From the NCBI GenBank assembly GCA_903881505.1, contig CAIRTM010000064.1:1-42369 (forward strand): a stretch of DNA of 42,369 nucleotides, in the 5' to 3' direction. This DNA comes from an uncultured delta proteobacterium (GTDB lineage Bacteria > Desulfobacterota > WTBG01 > CAIYCZ01 > CAIRTM01). The position numbers were made by a program, and so were the translations under genes. Shown here piece after piece: positions 8,645-16,328 of this stretch; within the stretch, counting starts at the first letter, position 1; each line of letters starts with the position of its first letter. Below the pieces are notes generated by a model that saw only the letters and a list, made by a program, of their open reading frames with translations, had not been told where the DNA came from and did not search any database.

Positions 8645-9127
8645 ATGTTCTGGCGCAAAAGCAGCACCGATATCCATGAGATGGAGATGAAGATTAAAAG
8701 TCTTCAAACGAACCTCAAACAGCTCGAAAGCGAAAATCGCCAGCTCAGCGGGCAGGTCACAATTTTCAAAGCTGCCAGAGACTACATGAACCTGCTCTTT
8801 TACGGCATTCCCGCATGCGTGCTGATTACCGACGACAAGGGGCGCATCATAAAGGCCAACCGGCGCATGCAGAACCTGATCGGCTTCACTGAGTCGGAAC
8901 TTGCGGGCAAGCACACCGTAGAGATCACAGCACGGCCGGAGGAAATGATCAAAACACAGGAAGCCGCCTTTGAACGCAAGTCCCGCAAGGAAGATATTGC
9001 CGACTTCGAGAGCTTCCTGAGACACCGTGACGGAACAGAGGTCCCGGTTCTTTCGGAAATAACATTTGTTCATGATGAAAACGGCAGGCATGTTGGTGCG
9101 GTTGCCGTAGTGCGCACACGTACCTGA
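8645..9127 (+). CDS. Single PAS-domain protein with N-terminal coiled coil
   Basis: This 160-residue soluble protein begins with a heptad-like coiled coil (about 8-45, MEMKIKSLQTNLKQLESENR). A PAS domain follows (about 48-158): IPACVLITDDKGRIIKANRRM, IGFTESELAGKH and a C-terminal GRHVGAVAVVRTRT strand typical of a PAS/PAC core. No output domain (kinase, GGDEF, HTH, methyl-acceptor) is attached, so it would act by dimerising or binding a partner. AGGAG lies about six bases before the ATG. The closest recognised context is PAS sensors that modulate another protein; neither ligand nor partner is evident. The next gene, 160 bases downstream, has its own strong promoter, so this gene is probably monocistronic. 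Confidence 0.8.
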   Translation: MFWRKSSTDIHEMEMKIKSLQTNLKQLESENRQLSGQVTIFKAARDYMNLLFYGIPACVLITDDKGRIIKANRRMQNLIGFTESELAGKHTVEITARPEEMIKTQEAAFERKSRKEDIADFESFLRHRDGTEVPVLSEITFVHDENGRHVGAVAVVRTRT

Positions 9128-9211
9128 CCGGTGTTTCCGCCGCCGCCCACCTGTGCATGCGCAGGGCATCCCGCACCATGCCGGAAGCCCTCTTGAAAAG
9201 CCCGTTTTCTG

Positions 9212-9240
9212 TTGACACGCACCTGTGCTGAGCCTATAGT
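9212..9240 (+). promoter_or_regulatory. Strong predicted sigma70-type promoter for the retropepsin/transglutaminase/ATP-grasp operon
   Basis: A perfect TTGACA (9212-9217) is followed after exactly 17 bases by TATAGT (9235-9240). Transcription would start near 9247, 40 bases before the first ATG at 9287. This is one of the two best consensus promoters in the window. Confidence 0.65.
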
Positions 9241-9286
9241 TACACAATTTTTGAGAGCCGTTTCCGCCGAATGAAAGACGCCTATC

Positions 9287-10075
9287 ATGAAGCCTCCGAT
9301 CACTTCTCTCAGAGCGATACCCCTGCTTTCTATCACCCTGCTTGCCGGCTGCGCCTCCACGGAAAAAGGTCCTGCCTCCCTGCCGGCAACCCTTGACGAG
9401 ATCAAGGCCGAATTACGACTGACCGCTCAGCAGCTCCGGGATGCGGATGACCTGCGGCATACCCAGTACACCCGTGAGCAGGCTGCCATGGAGGCACAGC
9501 TCACCGCCGAACTTAAAAACATGTCTGAAAAATTCAGCGCGCTCAGCGCCAGGCTGAACGCACCGCAGGGCAGCGGCCCGGAACCGGTTGTCATCAGCGA
9601 TGAGAAGTGCCCGCCGCCGCCGCAGGGCCAGACCGCGGACGGCAAGCTGCTGGTCGGAGAAACCGAGTGGCTGTGGCTGGACGCAGCCGGCCAGGCCTTT
9701 CAGGCGCGGGTCGACACAGGCGCTGCCACATCCTCCATCAGTGCCGCGGACATTACCATCTTCGAGCGCGACGGCAAGGACTGGGCACGCTTCTTTATGA
9801 GTCACCAGGGCATGGACGACCGCATCCAGATCGAAGCGCCGCTTGTGCGCCACGTGCGCATCAAGCAGGCCTCGGCCGAGGACATCGACCGCAGGCCCGT
9901 CGTGCGGCTTTCCGTGCGCCTGGGCGATATGCATGAAAAAACCCAGTTCTCGCTTACCGACCGTAAGCACATGACGTTTCCGGTGCTGCTGGGCCGTGAT
10001 TTTCTCAAAGACATCGCAGTGGTCGATGTCGGCCGCACGTTTATCCAGCCCACACTCCTCAAGGACAAACGCTGA
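9287..10075 (+). CDS. Lipoprotein with retropepsin-like aspartic protease domain ('ATP-dependent zinc protease' family)
   Basis: This 262-residue protein is predicted to be exported: a hydrophobic signal ends in LLAGC, giving a lipobox with Cys22. A helical, Gln/Glu-rich linker (about 30-95) is probably a coiled coil. The C-terminal domain (about 118-258) is the family historically called 'ATP-dependent zinc protease' and now regarded as retropepsin-like. It has VGETEWLWLD, the active-site-type triad D143-T144-G145-A146 in RVDTGAATSS, and a late LLGRDFLKDIAVVDVG. It would sit in the periplasm on a membrane anchor. The next two genes follow at gaps of 3 bases and 1 base, an arrangement seen in other bacteria and linked to amide-ligase biology. 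The substrate is not known to me. Confidence 0.82.
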   Translation: MKPPITSLRAIPLLSITLLAGCASTEKGPASLPATLDEIKAELRLTAQQLRDADDLRHTQYTREQAAMEAQLTAELKNMSEKFSALSARLNAPQGSGPEPVVISDEKCPPPPQGQTADGKLLVGETEWLWLDAAGQAFQARVDTGAATSSISAADITIFERDGKDWARFFMSHQGMDDRIQIEAPLVRHVRIKQASAEDIDRRPVVRLSVRLGDMHEKTQFSLTDRKHMTFPVLLGRDFLKDIAVVDVGRTFIQPTLLKDKR

Positions 10076-10078
10076 GCG

Positions 10079-11605
10079 ATGGTGTCGCGCAAATCATTCT
10101 ACCTGCTCGTTGCGCTGCTTGCCTGCACCGGAATCGGCATGACCGTGTACAATAACGTTGTCATGGGCGTGCCCCTTACGCCGGGTGAAAAACGCCAGAT
10201 ATGGTCAATCGAAGCCAAAATGGAATTTACTGCCACGGGTGAACCGGTGATCGCCTCAATGGCTGTCGCCGGCACGCAGAAGGGCTTTACCCTGCTCAGC
10301 AGGACCGCTGCGAGCCCCGGTTACGGGCTCGCCTTCATCGAAAAAGACGGCGCGGAGCGTGCCGAATGGTCGATCCGGGCAGCCACCGGCCGCCAGCGCC
10401 TGTACTATCAGATCGACATGCTCGTGGATCCTTCAGCGCGGCCGGCCGAACCTCCCGTGCCGCCGCCCGTCGTAAAGGACTTCGAGCGCGAGCCCTATGC
10501 CACTGCCATGGCCCAGATTCTGGGCCGGGCCCAGGAGCGCTCCGCCGACCCGTATACCCTCACCCGCGAAATCATCAGGGAGATAGACAATCAGGCCCAG
10601 AATGCCGAACTGCTGAAGGGGTATATGCCCCGGGCAGGACTGGTCGCACGGCTGCTGAACAACGCGGATGTTCCGGCCCGCACCGTCTACGCCCTGATGC
10701 TCGAAGACGGCCGGCGGCGGCAGCAGCTGATCGAATACCTGCAGGTATTCAAAGACGGCGGCTATGAGCTGTTCAACCCCCAGACAGGCGAGCAGGGCCA
10801 GCCCCGCAACATGCTGCTGTGGGAGTACGGCTCAGCCCCCCTGCTCGACATTGCCGGCGGCCGCAATTCGCGGGTTACCTTTTCCATGATCGTGCAGAAG
10901 CAGCCGGTCAGCGTGGCGCTGGCAAAAAAAAACGAGCTCTCTGAGCGGGTCACCATTTCAATCCACGGCCTGCCGCTTGAGGAGCAGGCTCTGTTCAAGG
11001 GGCTGCTGCTGATACCTATCGGCGTGGTGATACTGGTATTCCTGCGCCTGATCATCGGCATCAAAACCTCGGGAACCTTCATGCCGGTACTGATCGCCAT
11101 GGCGTTCATTCAAACGCAGCTCCTCACCGGCCTGGTCGGATTCGTGCTGATCGTCGGCAGCGGCCTTGTCATCCGCGCCTACCTGTCCCGGCTCAACTTG
11201 CTGCTGGTTGCGCGCATATCGGCGGTGATCATCATGGTTATCATGATGATCGGCATCTTCTCGGCCCTGGCCTTCAAGCTGGGCCTGACCGACGGCATGA
11301 AGATCACGTTCTTTCCCATGATCATTCTGGCCTGGACCATTGAGCGCATGTCCATCCTGTGGGAGGAGGAAGGCCCCCGCGAGGTCATGAAACAGGGCGG
11401 CGGCTCACTGCTTGCAGCCGTGATCGCCTACCTGGCCATGGACAGCGAGCTGATACGCCACCTCACCTTCAACTTCCTCGGCCTGCAGCTGGTACTGATG
11501 GCGGCCGTGCTGCTGCTGGGCAACTACACCGGCTACAAGCTGAGCGAACTCAAGCGCTTTAAACCTCTGGCTGACGATATGAACGCCGGCAGAAACGGGC
11601 TCTGA
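10079..11605 (+). CDS. Inactive transglutaminase-like protein fused to a multi-helix membrane domain (7TM type)
   Basis: This 508-residue membrane protein has an N-terminal anchor (about 5-25, FYLLVALLACTGIGMTVY). A large extracytoplasmic domain (about 30-295) resembles the transglutaminase fold; PRAGLVARLLNNADVPARTVYALML corresponds to the region where active enzymes have their catalytic Cys, which I do not see here. The C-terminal half (about 305-490) has about seven hydrophobic helices, for example LLLIPIGVVILVFLRLIIG, LLTGLVGFVLIVG and ISAVIIMVIMMIGIFSALAF. This is the known 'inactive transglutaminase with 7TM' architecture. The gene starts 3 bases after the protease gene and ends 1 base before the ligase gene, so the three are surely one operon. 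It probably binds rather than cuts a peptide-like ligand; that is inference. Confidence 0.82.
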   Translation: MVSRKSFYLLVALLACTGIGMTVYNNVVMGVPLTPGEKRQIWSIEAKMEFTATGEPVIASMAVAGTQKGFTLLSRTAASPGYGLAFIEKDGAERAEWSIRAATGRQRLYYQIDMLVDPSARPAEPPVPPPVVKDFEREPYATAMAQILGRAQERSADPYTLTREIIREIDNQAQNAELLKGYMPRAGLVARLLNNADVPARTVYALMLEDGRRRQQLIEYLQVFKDGGYELFNPQTGEQGQPRNMLLWEYGSAPLLDIAGGRNSRVTFSMIVQKQPVSVALAKKNELSERVTISIHGLPLEEQALFKGLLLIPIGVVILVFLRLIIGIKTSGTFMPVLIAMAFIQTQLLTGLVGFVLIVGSGLVIRAYLSRLNLLLVARISAVIIMVIMMIGIFSALAFKLGLTDGMKITFFPMIILAWTIERMSILWEEEGPREVMKQGGGSLLAAVIAYLAMDSELIRHLTFNFLGLQLVLMAAVLLLGNYTGYKLSELKRFKPLADDMNAGRNGL

Positions 11606-11606
11606 G

Positions 11607-12572
11607 ATGCTGTTTTTGAAAAACTACGCCTGGCCCTGGGCGCTTGCGCGCGCAGGCATCCTCGGCATGAACCGGCGCAACCACTCCTACATCAGCCGCT
11701 ATAACCCGCGCCGGCTCTACCCGCTGGTTGACGACAAGCTCAAGACCAAAAGGATCGCCATGGCGGCCGGGGTTGCGGTACCGGAGTTGATCGGCATCAT
11801 TCGCGAGCAGCACCAGGTAAGCCGTTTCTCGGAGATGGTCAAAGACCGGCCGGGATTCTGCATCAAGCCCGCACGCGGTTCCGGCGGCAGGGGCATCGCC
11901 GTGATCGTGCGCCATCAGGAAGGCTTCTACTACAAACCCAGCGGCAGGCCGGAAACAATTCAGGACCTTGAGCGCCACATCTCCAACATTCTGGCAGGCC
12001 TGTTTTCACTCGGCGGCAAGCCCGATACTGCCATCGTCGAAAACCTGATACACTTTGACGATGTATTCGCCGGCTACTCATTCGAGGGCGTGCCAGACAC
12101 GCGCGTGATCATTTTCAGGGGTTTCCCCGTGATGGCCATGATGCGCCTGTCCACCGCCGCATCAGGAGGCAAGGCCAATCTGCATCAGGGCGCGGTGGGC
12201 GTGGGCCTGTGCCTGCGCACCGGGCGGGCGCTCAGGGCCGTGCAGTTCAATCGGCCTGTCCGCCGCCATCCGGATACCGGGCTTGACCTGCATGCGCTGA
12301 GGGTACCCGGCTGGGACACCCTGCTCCGCCTTGCCGCATCCTGCTATGAAATGTCGGGGCTTGGCTATATCGGAACCGACCTGGTGCTTGACAAGCAGCA
12401 CGGACCCCTGCTGCTGGAGCTCAACGCCCGCCCGGGCCTGTCAATCCAGATCGCCAACGGCCGCGGCCTGCTGCCCAGCCTCAGCGCGGTGGAGGAATTT
12501 GGCGACACCGCACTGAATGTCGCCCGCCGCATCGAATTTGCACAAAAGCGCTTCGGCGTGTTTGAACCGTAG
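11607..12572 (+). CDS. Alpha-L-glutamate-ligase-like ATP-grasp protein (RimK-related)
   Basis: This 321-residue cytosolic protein belongs to the ATP-grasp amide ligases related to RimK. The N-terminal part has GMNRRNHSYISRYNPRRLYPLVDDKLKTK. The ATP-binding region has FCIKPARGSGGRGIAVI, the glycine-rich loop that grips the nucleotide phosphates, and the metal-ligand region ends in LLELNARPGLSIQIAN. The reaction is probably ATP-driven amide-bond formation between a carboxylate and an amino acid such as glutamate; the acceptor is unknown. It completes the protease-transmembrane-ligase operon, starting 1 base after the preceding gene. The stop codon lies inside a short hairpin (12565-12579). The 192 bases to the next gene hold no other recognisable gene. 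Confidence 0.84.
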   Translation: MLFLKNYAWPWALARAGILGMNRRNHSYISRYNPRRLYPLVDDKLKTKRIAMAAGVAVPELIGIIREQHQVSRFSEMVKDRPGFCIKPARGSGGRGIAVIVRHQEGFYYKPSGRPETIQDLERHISNILAGLFSLGGKPDTAIVENLIHFDDVFAGYSFEGVPDTRVIIFRGFPVMAMMRLSTAASGGKANLHQGAVGVGLCLRTGRALRAVQFNRPVRRHPDTGLDLHALRVPGWDTLLRLAASCYEMSGLGYIGTDLVLDKQHGPLLLELNARPGLSIQIANGRGLLPSLSAVEEFGDTALNVARRIEFAQKRFGVFEP

Positions 12573-12764
12573 CACGGTTGCGCGTCGCGTGTCCGGTTGG
12601 AGCACCTGTCCAGTTCAAGGGCCGCATACGGAGCACAGACATCATACTGCCATGCATAGAGCCGCCGCCGATGCAGGCGATTCAGGAGACGCTGTTCGAT
12701 TAAACCTGTTATAAGAAGGTTAACAGCGGTCTGCGACACCCTTACATTTTGGACCACAGTCCCT

Positions 12765-13334
12765 ATGCCCAAGGCCCTCTGGAAGCCCGGAACCATGATC
12801 TACCCCGTGCCCGCCGTGCTGGTAAGCTGCGGCACGCAGCGCGAGGGATTCAACATCATCACCATTGCCTGGACCGGCACCCTGTGCACGGATCCGCCCC
12901 TGTGCTACATCTCCGTGCGGCCTGAGCGCCACTCACACGCCATCATCAGCAGGAACCGGGAATTCGTCATCAACCTCACCACCGAACGCCTGGCGCGCGC
13001 AACCGACTGGTGCGGCGTACAATCAGGCCGTGATGTGGACAAGTTTAAAGAGATGCACCTGACGCCGCTGAAGGCCTCGAAGGTCAAAGCGCCGCTCATC
13101 GCGGAGTCGCCCCTGAACATAGAATGCCGCGTCGTTGACATCCGGCCCCTGGGATCGCACGACATGTTTATCAGCGAGGTCGCGGCCGTGCACGCCGACG
13201 AGTCGCTGATCAGCCCCGCGGGCGCCTTCAAGCTTTCACACTCCCGGCCACTTTGCTTTGTGCACGGCCACTACTTCGGCCTTGGCCGCATAATCGGTAA
13301 ATTCGGCTTTTCCGTGCGCAAAAAAAAGCGCTAG
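12765..13334 (+). CDS. Flavin reductase-like (FMN-binding split-barrel) family protein
   Basis: This 189-residue soluble protein fits the flavin reductase/flavoredoxin-like family that binds FMN in a split barrel. Typical segments are YPVPAVLVSCGT, FNIITIAWTGTLCTDPPLCYISVRPERHS, REFVINL and a basic tail FSVRKKKR. Members transfer electrons between NAD(P)H or a redox protein and flavin; in anaerobes many act as flavoredoxins. The electron donor is unknown. No ribosome-binding site is clear before the ATG. The 192-base gap before it contains no gene I can support. The downstream recO gene has its own promoter. Confidence 0.85.
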   Translation: MPKALWKPGTMIYPVPAVLVSCGTQREGFNIITIAWTGTLCTDPPLCYISVRPERHSHAIISRNREFVINLTTERLARATDWCGVQSGRDVDKFKEMHLTPLKASKVKAPLIAESPLNIECRVVDIRPLGSHDMFISEVAAVHADESLISPAGAFKLSHSRPLCFVHGHYFGLGRIIGKFGFSVRKKKR

Positions 13335-13364
13335 GCGCGGCGCCGGTTCCTGATTTTTTTTATT

Positions 13365-13392
13365 TTGTTTTTTTGCGCGCCGGCCGTATAAT
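13365..13392 (+). promoter_or_regulatory. Predicted sigma70-type promoter for recO
   Basis: TTGTTT (13365-13370) and a perfect TATAAT (13387-13392) are 16 bases apart. A start site near 13399 would leave only about 10 bases before the ATG at 13410 but 34 before the one at 13434, which supports the later start for recO. Confidence 0.5.
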
Positions 13393-13433
13393 ACCGCCGC
13401 AGAAAAAAAATGCACCCCGACACGATTCTGTTC

Positions 13434-14183
13434 ATGCCGCAGCACACAACCCAGGCTGTCATTTTACGCACATTCGACTTCGCTGAATCCGACCGGCTGG
13501 TCTCTTTTTACACCAGGGACTTCGGCCTGCTGCGCGGTGTTGCCAAGGGCGCCAAGCGCAGCCTCAGGCGCTTCGGCAGCGCGCTCGAGCCGTTTACCCT
13601 GAATGAAGTCACCTTTTTCGCACGCGAGCACCAGGAACTGGTGCGGCTTGAGCGCTGCCGCATCGTGCGTGCTTTTCCTGAAATCGCGCACAACGTGCGC
13701 CGGGTGGCGCTGGGTGCCTACCTGCTTGAACTGGTGCTGGGGCTGAGCCCGGAACGCGAAGCGCATCCCGAGGTCTACCGCCTGCTGGTATACTACATCG
13801 ACCAGCTCACCCAGACCGCGTTTCGGGAATCCATGATACACCTGTTCGAGCTGCGCCTGTTCGGCCTGCTGGGCTATGAGCCGCAGTTCATGTGCTGCGT
13901 TGCCTGCAACAGCCCGTTTGATATCAGCGCGGCCTACCATTTCTCGATTCAGCGCGGCGGCATCGTGTGTCCGCGCTGTGAGCCGCCGCTGCACAACATG
14001 CTGCCTGTTTCAAACGGCACCATCCGTTTGTTCCAGCAGGCGCGCAGCCTGTCGCTTTCCAGGCTCAACCGCCTCTATTTTTCTCGCGACTCACAGGAAG
14101 AAACCCACAAGCTGTTCACCCGTTTCCTTGAGTACCACATGGGAAGGCGGCCCCGCTCGCTCGAAATACTCAATCAGCTGTAA
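13434..14183 (+). CDS. recO: DNA repair protein RecO
   Basis: These 249 residues match RecO, which works with RecF and RecR to load RecA on SSB-coated single-stranded DNA and anneals complementary strands. The N-terminal OB-fold begins TTQAVILRTFDFAESDRLVSFYTRDFG and continues LLRGVAKGAKRSLRRFGSALEPF. The helical domain follows, with a zinc-binding-type set CCVAC...CPRC (about 156-190). Two in-frame starts exist, 13410 and 13434; neither has a good ribosome-binding site. The later one fits both the family N-terminus and the promoter spacing; the earlier one would add MHPDTILF. The gene ends 672 bases before nuoN, which is transcribed towards it. Confidence 0.9.
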   Translation: MPQHTTQAVILRTFDFAESDRLVSFYTRDFGLLRGVAKGAKRSLRRFGSALEPFTLNEVTFFAREHQELVRLERCRIVRAFPEIAHNVRRVALGAYLLELVLGLSPEREAHPEVYRLLVYYIDQLTQTAFRESMIHLFELRLFGLLGYEPQFMCCVACNSPFDISAAYHFSIQRGGIVCPRCEPPLHNMLPVSNGTIRLFQQARSLSLSRLNRLYFSRDSQEETHKLFTRFLEYHMGRRPRSLEILNQL

Positions 14184-14704
14184 GATGCATAGCGTTCAGC
14201 CGTTGCTGAAAAGCTCATTTCAGGCCGCAATCAGTACGGTTTCTGATGGCCGCCATGGATGACGGAGCGCGTTCGATCCCGAATTGAGCAGCCGAAAAAC
14301 AGAAAAAAGCTATCAGGAGCTTTCTCATGGTGCGGCCGCCTGCCGCCAGATGGGCGCATTGGTCCGATCTCATGCTGGGCCCTTAAGCCGTTTGCGCTCC
14401 ATGCGGCAGTCCGGCGTCAAATGCCGATTATGCGCTGGAGCGCGGAGCGCAGGGCCTGACGGGTGAGCATGGTATGCGGATTGTTAGTCCAGGCCGCAAG
14501 CGTATGCACCCGCTCCGGCAGATGCTTCTGTTGCTTTGCAATGAACGGGCAGGGATAACAGGCGGCCGGATCGGTCCTGCGGCTGGCGGACAGCACAACC
14601 GGGGGCTGTGCAGCATCAATGAACACGGACTGAAGCGACGAAGGCATGGCGCGGCTTCATACATGCATATGCTGTTTTCGAGGTGCTTACAACATCCTTT
14701 TTTA
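14184..14704. other. Decayed intergenic stretch between recO and nuoN
   Basis: No intact gene is visible. The only protein-like signal is the DUF1848 remnant at 14417-14647 on the minus strand. The rest (14184-14416 and 14648-14704) gives only short frames without family signals, ribosome-binding sites or terminators I can defend. A GTTCGATCCC-like string near 14269 is not part of a tRNA. Confidence 0.55.
14417..14647 (-). pseudogene. Truncated DUF1848-family protein remnant
   Basis: The 76-residue minus-strand frame reads PPVVLSASRRTDPAACYPC and later PERVHTLAAWTNNPHTML. This closely follows the start of DUF1848 proteins, whose N-termini carry a SASRRTDIPA(C/F)Y motif and, about 30 residues later, a V.T.V.WTKNP motif. 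Full members run to roughly 270-300 residues; here the frame stops after about 75, and the 230 bases beyond show no continuation in any frame I could match. The spacing after SRRTD is also one residue short. I conclude this is a dead 5' fragment, not a functional gene. The match is from memory of the family pattern. Confidence 0.55.
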
Positions 14705-14850
14705 GAGACTGCTCAAAAATGTCCCTCCTGTGCAGCAGTCCTGCGGCGGAGGGCTGGTTGAGATGCAGGGCACGCCCCGTCCACGAGGAATGAGGCGTAC
14801 TTTTCTGTGCGCCGTGTGTAGCGCACCGCGGCAGGCGAGTGGTGTGGGGC
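14705..14850. repeat. Dispersed repeat, copy 1 (degenerate palindromic-type element)
   Basis: The block opens with GAGACTGCTCAAAAATGTCC (14705-14724), which I recall as the terminal sequence of short palindromic elements in Geobacter-like genomes. It contains GGAATGAGGCGTAC (14787-14800), repeated exactly at 35431-35444. The expected inverted right end is degenerate. It abuts the 3' end of nuoN. The boundaries are approximate. Confidence 0.5.
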
Positions 14851-14855
14851 AGTCC

Positions 14856-16283
14856 CTACGGCATGATGGCCAGCAGCCCGCCACGCGCAAGGCTCAAAAA
14901 ATTCTGCGGCAGAAGACCGCCTGCAATAATTGCGACGATAATCAGGAGGCACATGAGCCTGGCGGCCGCGCCGAGCTCTATGTGTTCGGTTTCCTGCTCG
15001 ACATTGCTGTAGGCTGCGCGCACGAGGCGCAGATAATAAAAGGCGGAAATGCACACGTTGAAAACCGCAAGGCCGACCAGCCAGTAATGCTTCTGCTTGA
15101 GCGCCGCGGCGAATATCATGAATTTGCCGGTGAAGCCGATGGTCGGCGGAAGGCCCGCCAGGCCGATCGCACCCAGCACCAGTACGCCCGCCATTATGGG
15201 GGAGCGCTTGTAGAGGCCGCGCAAATCGCGAAAGCGGATATTGCGGCCGTCGTCTGAGAGATTGTAAATAACAAAAAAACAGGCCAGGCTCATCCAGAGA
15301 TACCCGTAAATATAGTACATGGATGAAAGCAGGCCGAACGGCTCAATGCACAAAACACCGATGATCAGGTAGCCGGCATGCGCGATGCTGGAATAGGCCA
15401 GCAGCCTCTTGATGTCCTCCTGCGCCAGCGCAAGCAGGTTTCCCAGCGTCATTGACAGCACAGCCATGATGGCAAGCATGGTGCTCAACTGCTGGCTCGG
15501 CCCGCACAGCGTCACTACCCTGATCAGCAGGGCCGTGGCGGCAATCTTGGGAATGGTCGCCACGAAGGCGGTGGTTTCATGGGCCGCGCCCACGAAAATA
15601 TCGGGCATCCAGAAATGCATCGGAAACAGGGCCAGTTTGTAGAATATGCCGCACAGCATCATCACCAGGCCTATAAGCGCCAGCGGCTGGAGGCTCAGCG
15701 GCCGCGGCAGCGCCGCCATCATGGCAACAAGCTCGGTGGTGCCGGTCAGGCCGAACAGATAGCTCATGCCGTACAGGGTGATGCCGGTCGCAACCAGGCC
15801 GAAGAGGATATACTTGATGCCGGCCTCAAGCGGCGCGCGCTGCCCCACGCCGAAGCGCAGCGGTATGAGGATGTAGACCGCAAACGAGGATATCTCCAGG
15901 CTCAGCAGAATCGTCAGTAGCTCGGTTGCGCTGCACATCATCATCAGGCCCAGGCAGCTCAGGGCGAAGAAGAAATAATACTCGGGCCGCACACTGCGCT
16001 TGACGCCGCGCAGGCCGGTGCCCAGCCATACGACCAGGAGCATGCCCAGCGAGATAAGAATCTTGAATGTCTGTGAAAAAGAGTCGACCCGGTATGCGCC
16101 CGCAAACAGCACCCCGCCGGAGGCATAGGTGAATGTGGAGGCGATCAGAGCCATCAGCGCGAACGCCATGGCAGCCGCCTGCAGCAGCAGGGCATGCGGC
16201 CGCGTGAGGGCACAGGCGAAAAACACCACGGCCATGCCGGCCAGACTCAGCTCCGGGGAAAACAGCACAAGGGTATCAGCCAT
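14856..16283 (-). CDS. nuoN: NADH-quinone oxidoreductase subunit N (NuoN), antiporter-like
   Basis: This 475-residue integral membrane protein has about 14 hydrophobic helices and is one of the proton-pumping antiporter-like subunits of complex I. The conserved charged residues are present: Glu in the TM5 segment LLTILLSLEISSFAVYILI, Lys in the TM7 segment FVATIPKIAATALLI, the DIKRLLAYSSIAHAGYLIIG signature, and Lys in TM12 (GLPPTIGFTGKFMIF). These form the ion path in characterised complexes. It is the last gene of the cluster, 45 bases after nuoM. The downstream side runs directly into a dispersed repeat with no clear terminator. Length and residues look normal. Confidence 0.9.
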   Translation of the reverse strand: MADTLVLFSPELSLAGMAVVFFACALTRPHALLLQAAAMAFALMALIASTFTYASGGVLFAGAYRVDSFSQTFKILISLGMLLVVWLGTGLRGVKRSVRPEYYFFFALSCLGLMMMCSATELLTILLSLEISSFAVYILIPLRFGVGQRAPLEAGIKYILFGLVATGITLYGMSYLFGLTGTTELVAMMAALPRPLSLQPLALIGLVMMLCGIFYKLALFPMHFWMPDIFVGAAHETTAFVATIPKIAATALLIRVVTLCGPSQQLSTMLAIMAVLSMTLGNLLALAQEDIKRLLAYSSIAHAGYLIIGVLCIEPFGLLSSMYYIYGYLWMSLACFFVIYNLSDDGRNIRFRDLRGLYKRSPIMAGVLVLGAIGLAGLPPTIGFTGKFMIFAAALKQKHYWLVGLAVFNVCISAFYYLRLVRAAYSNVEQETEHIELGAAARLMCLLIIVAIIAGGLLPQNFLSLARGGLLAIMP

Positions 16284-16328
16284 AGTAGCTATCCTGTATA
16301 TCCGGGCCGCGGCCGCGGATGCCGAGGC

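Noticed and set aside
14260-14290. Possible tRNA T-loop (GTTCGATCCC)
   Set aside because: The flanking bases do not form a 5-bp T stem, and no acceptor or anticodon arm fits around it.
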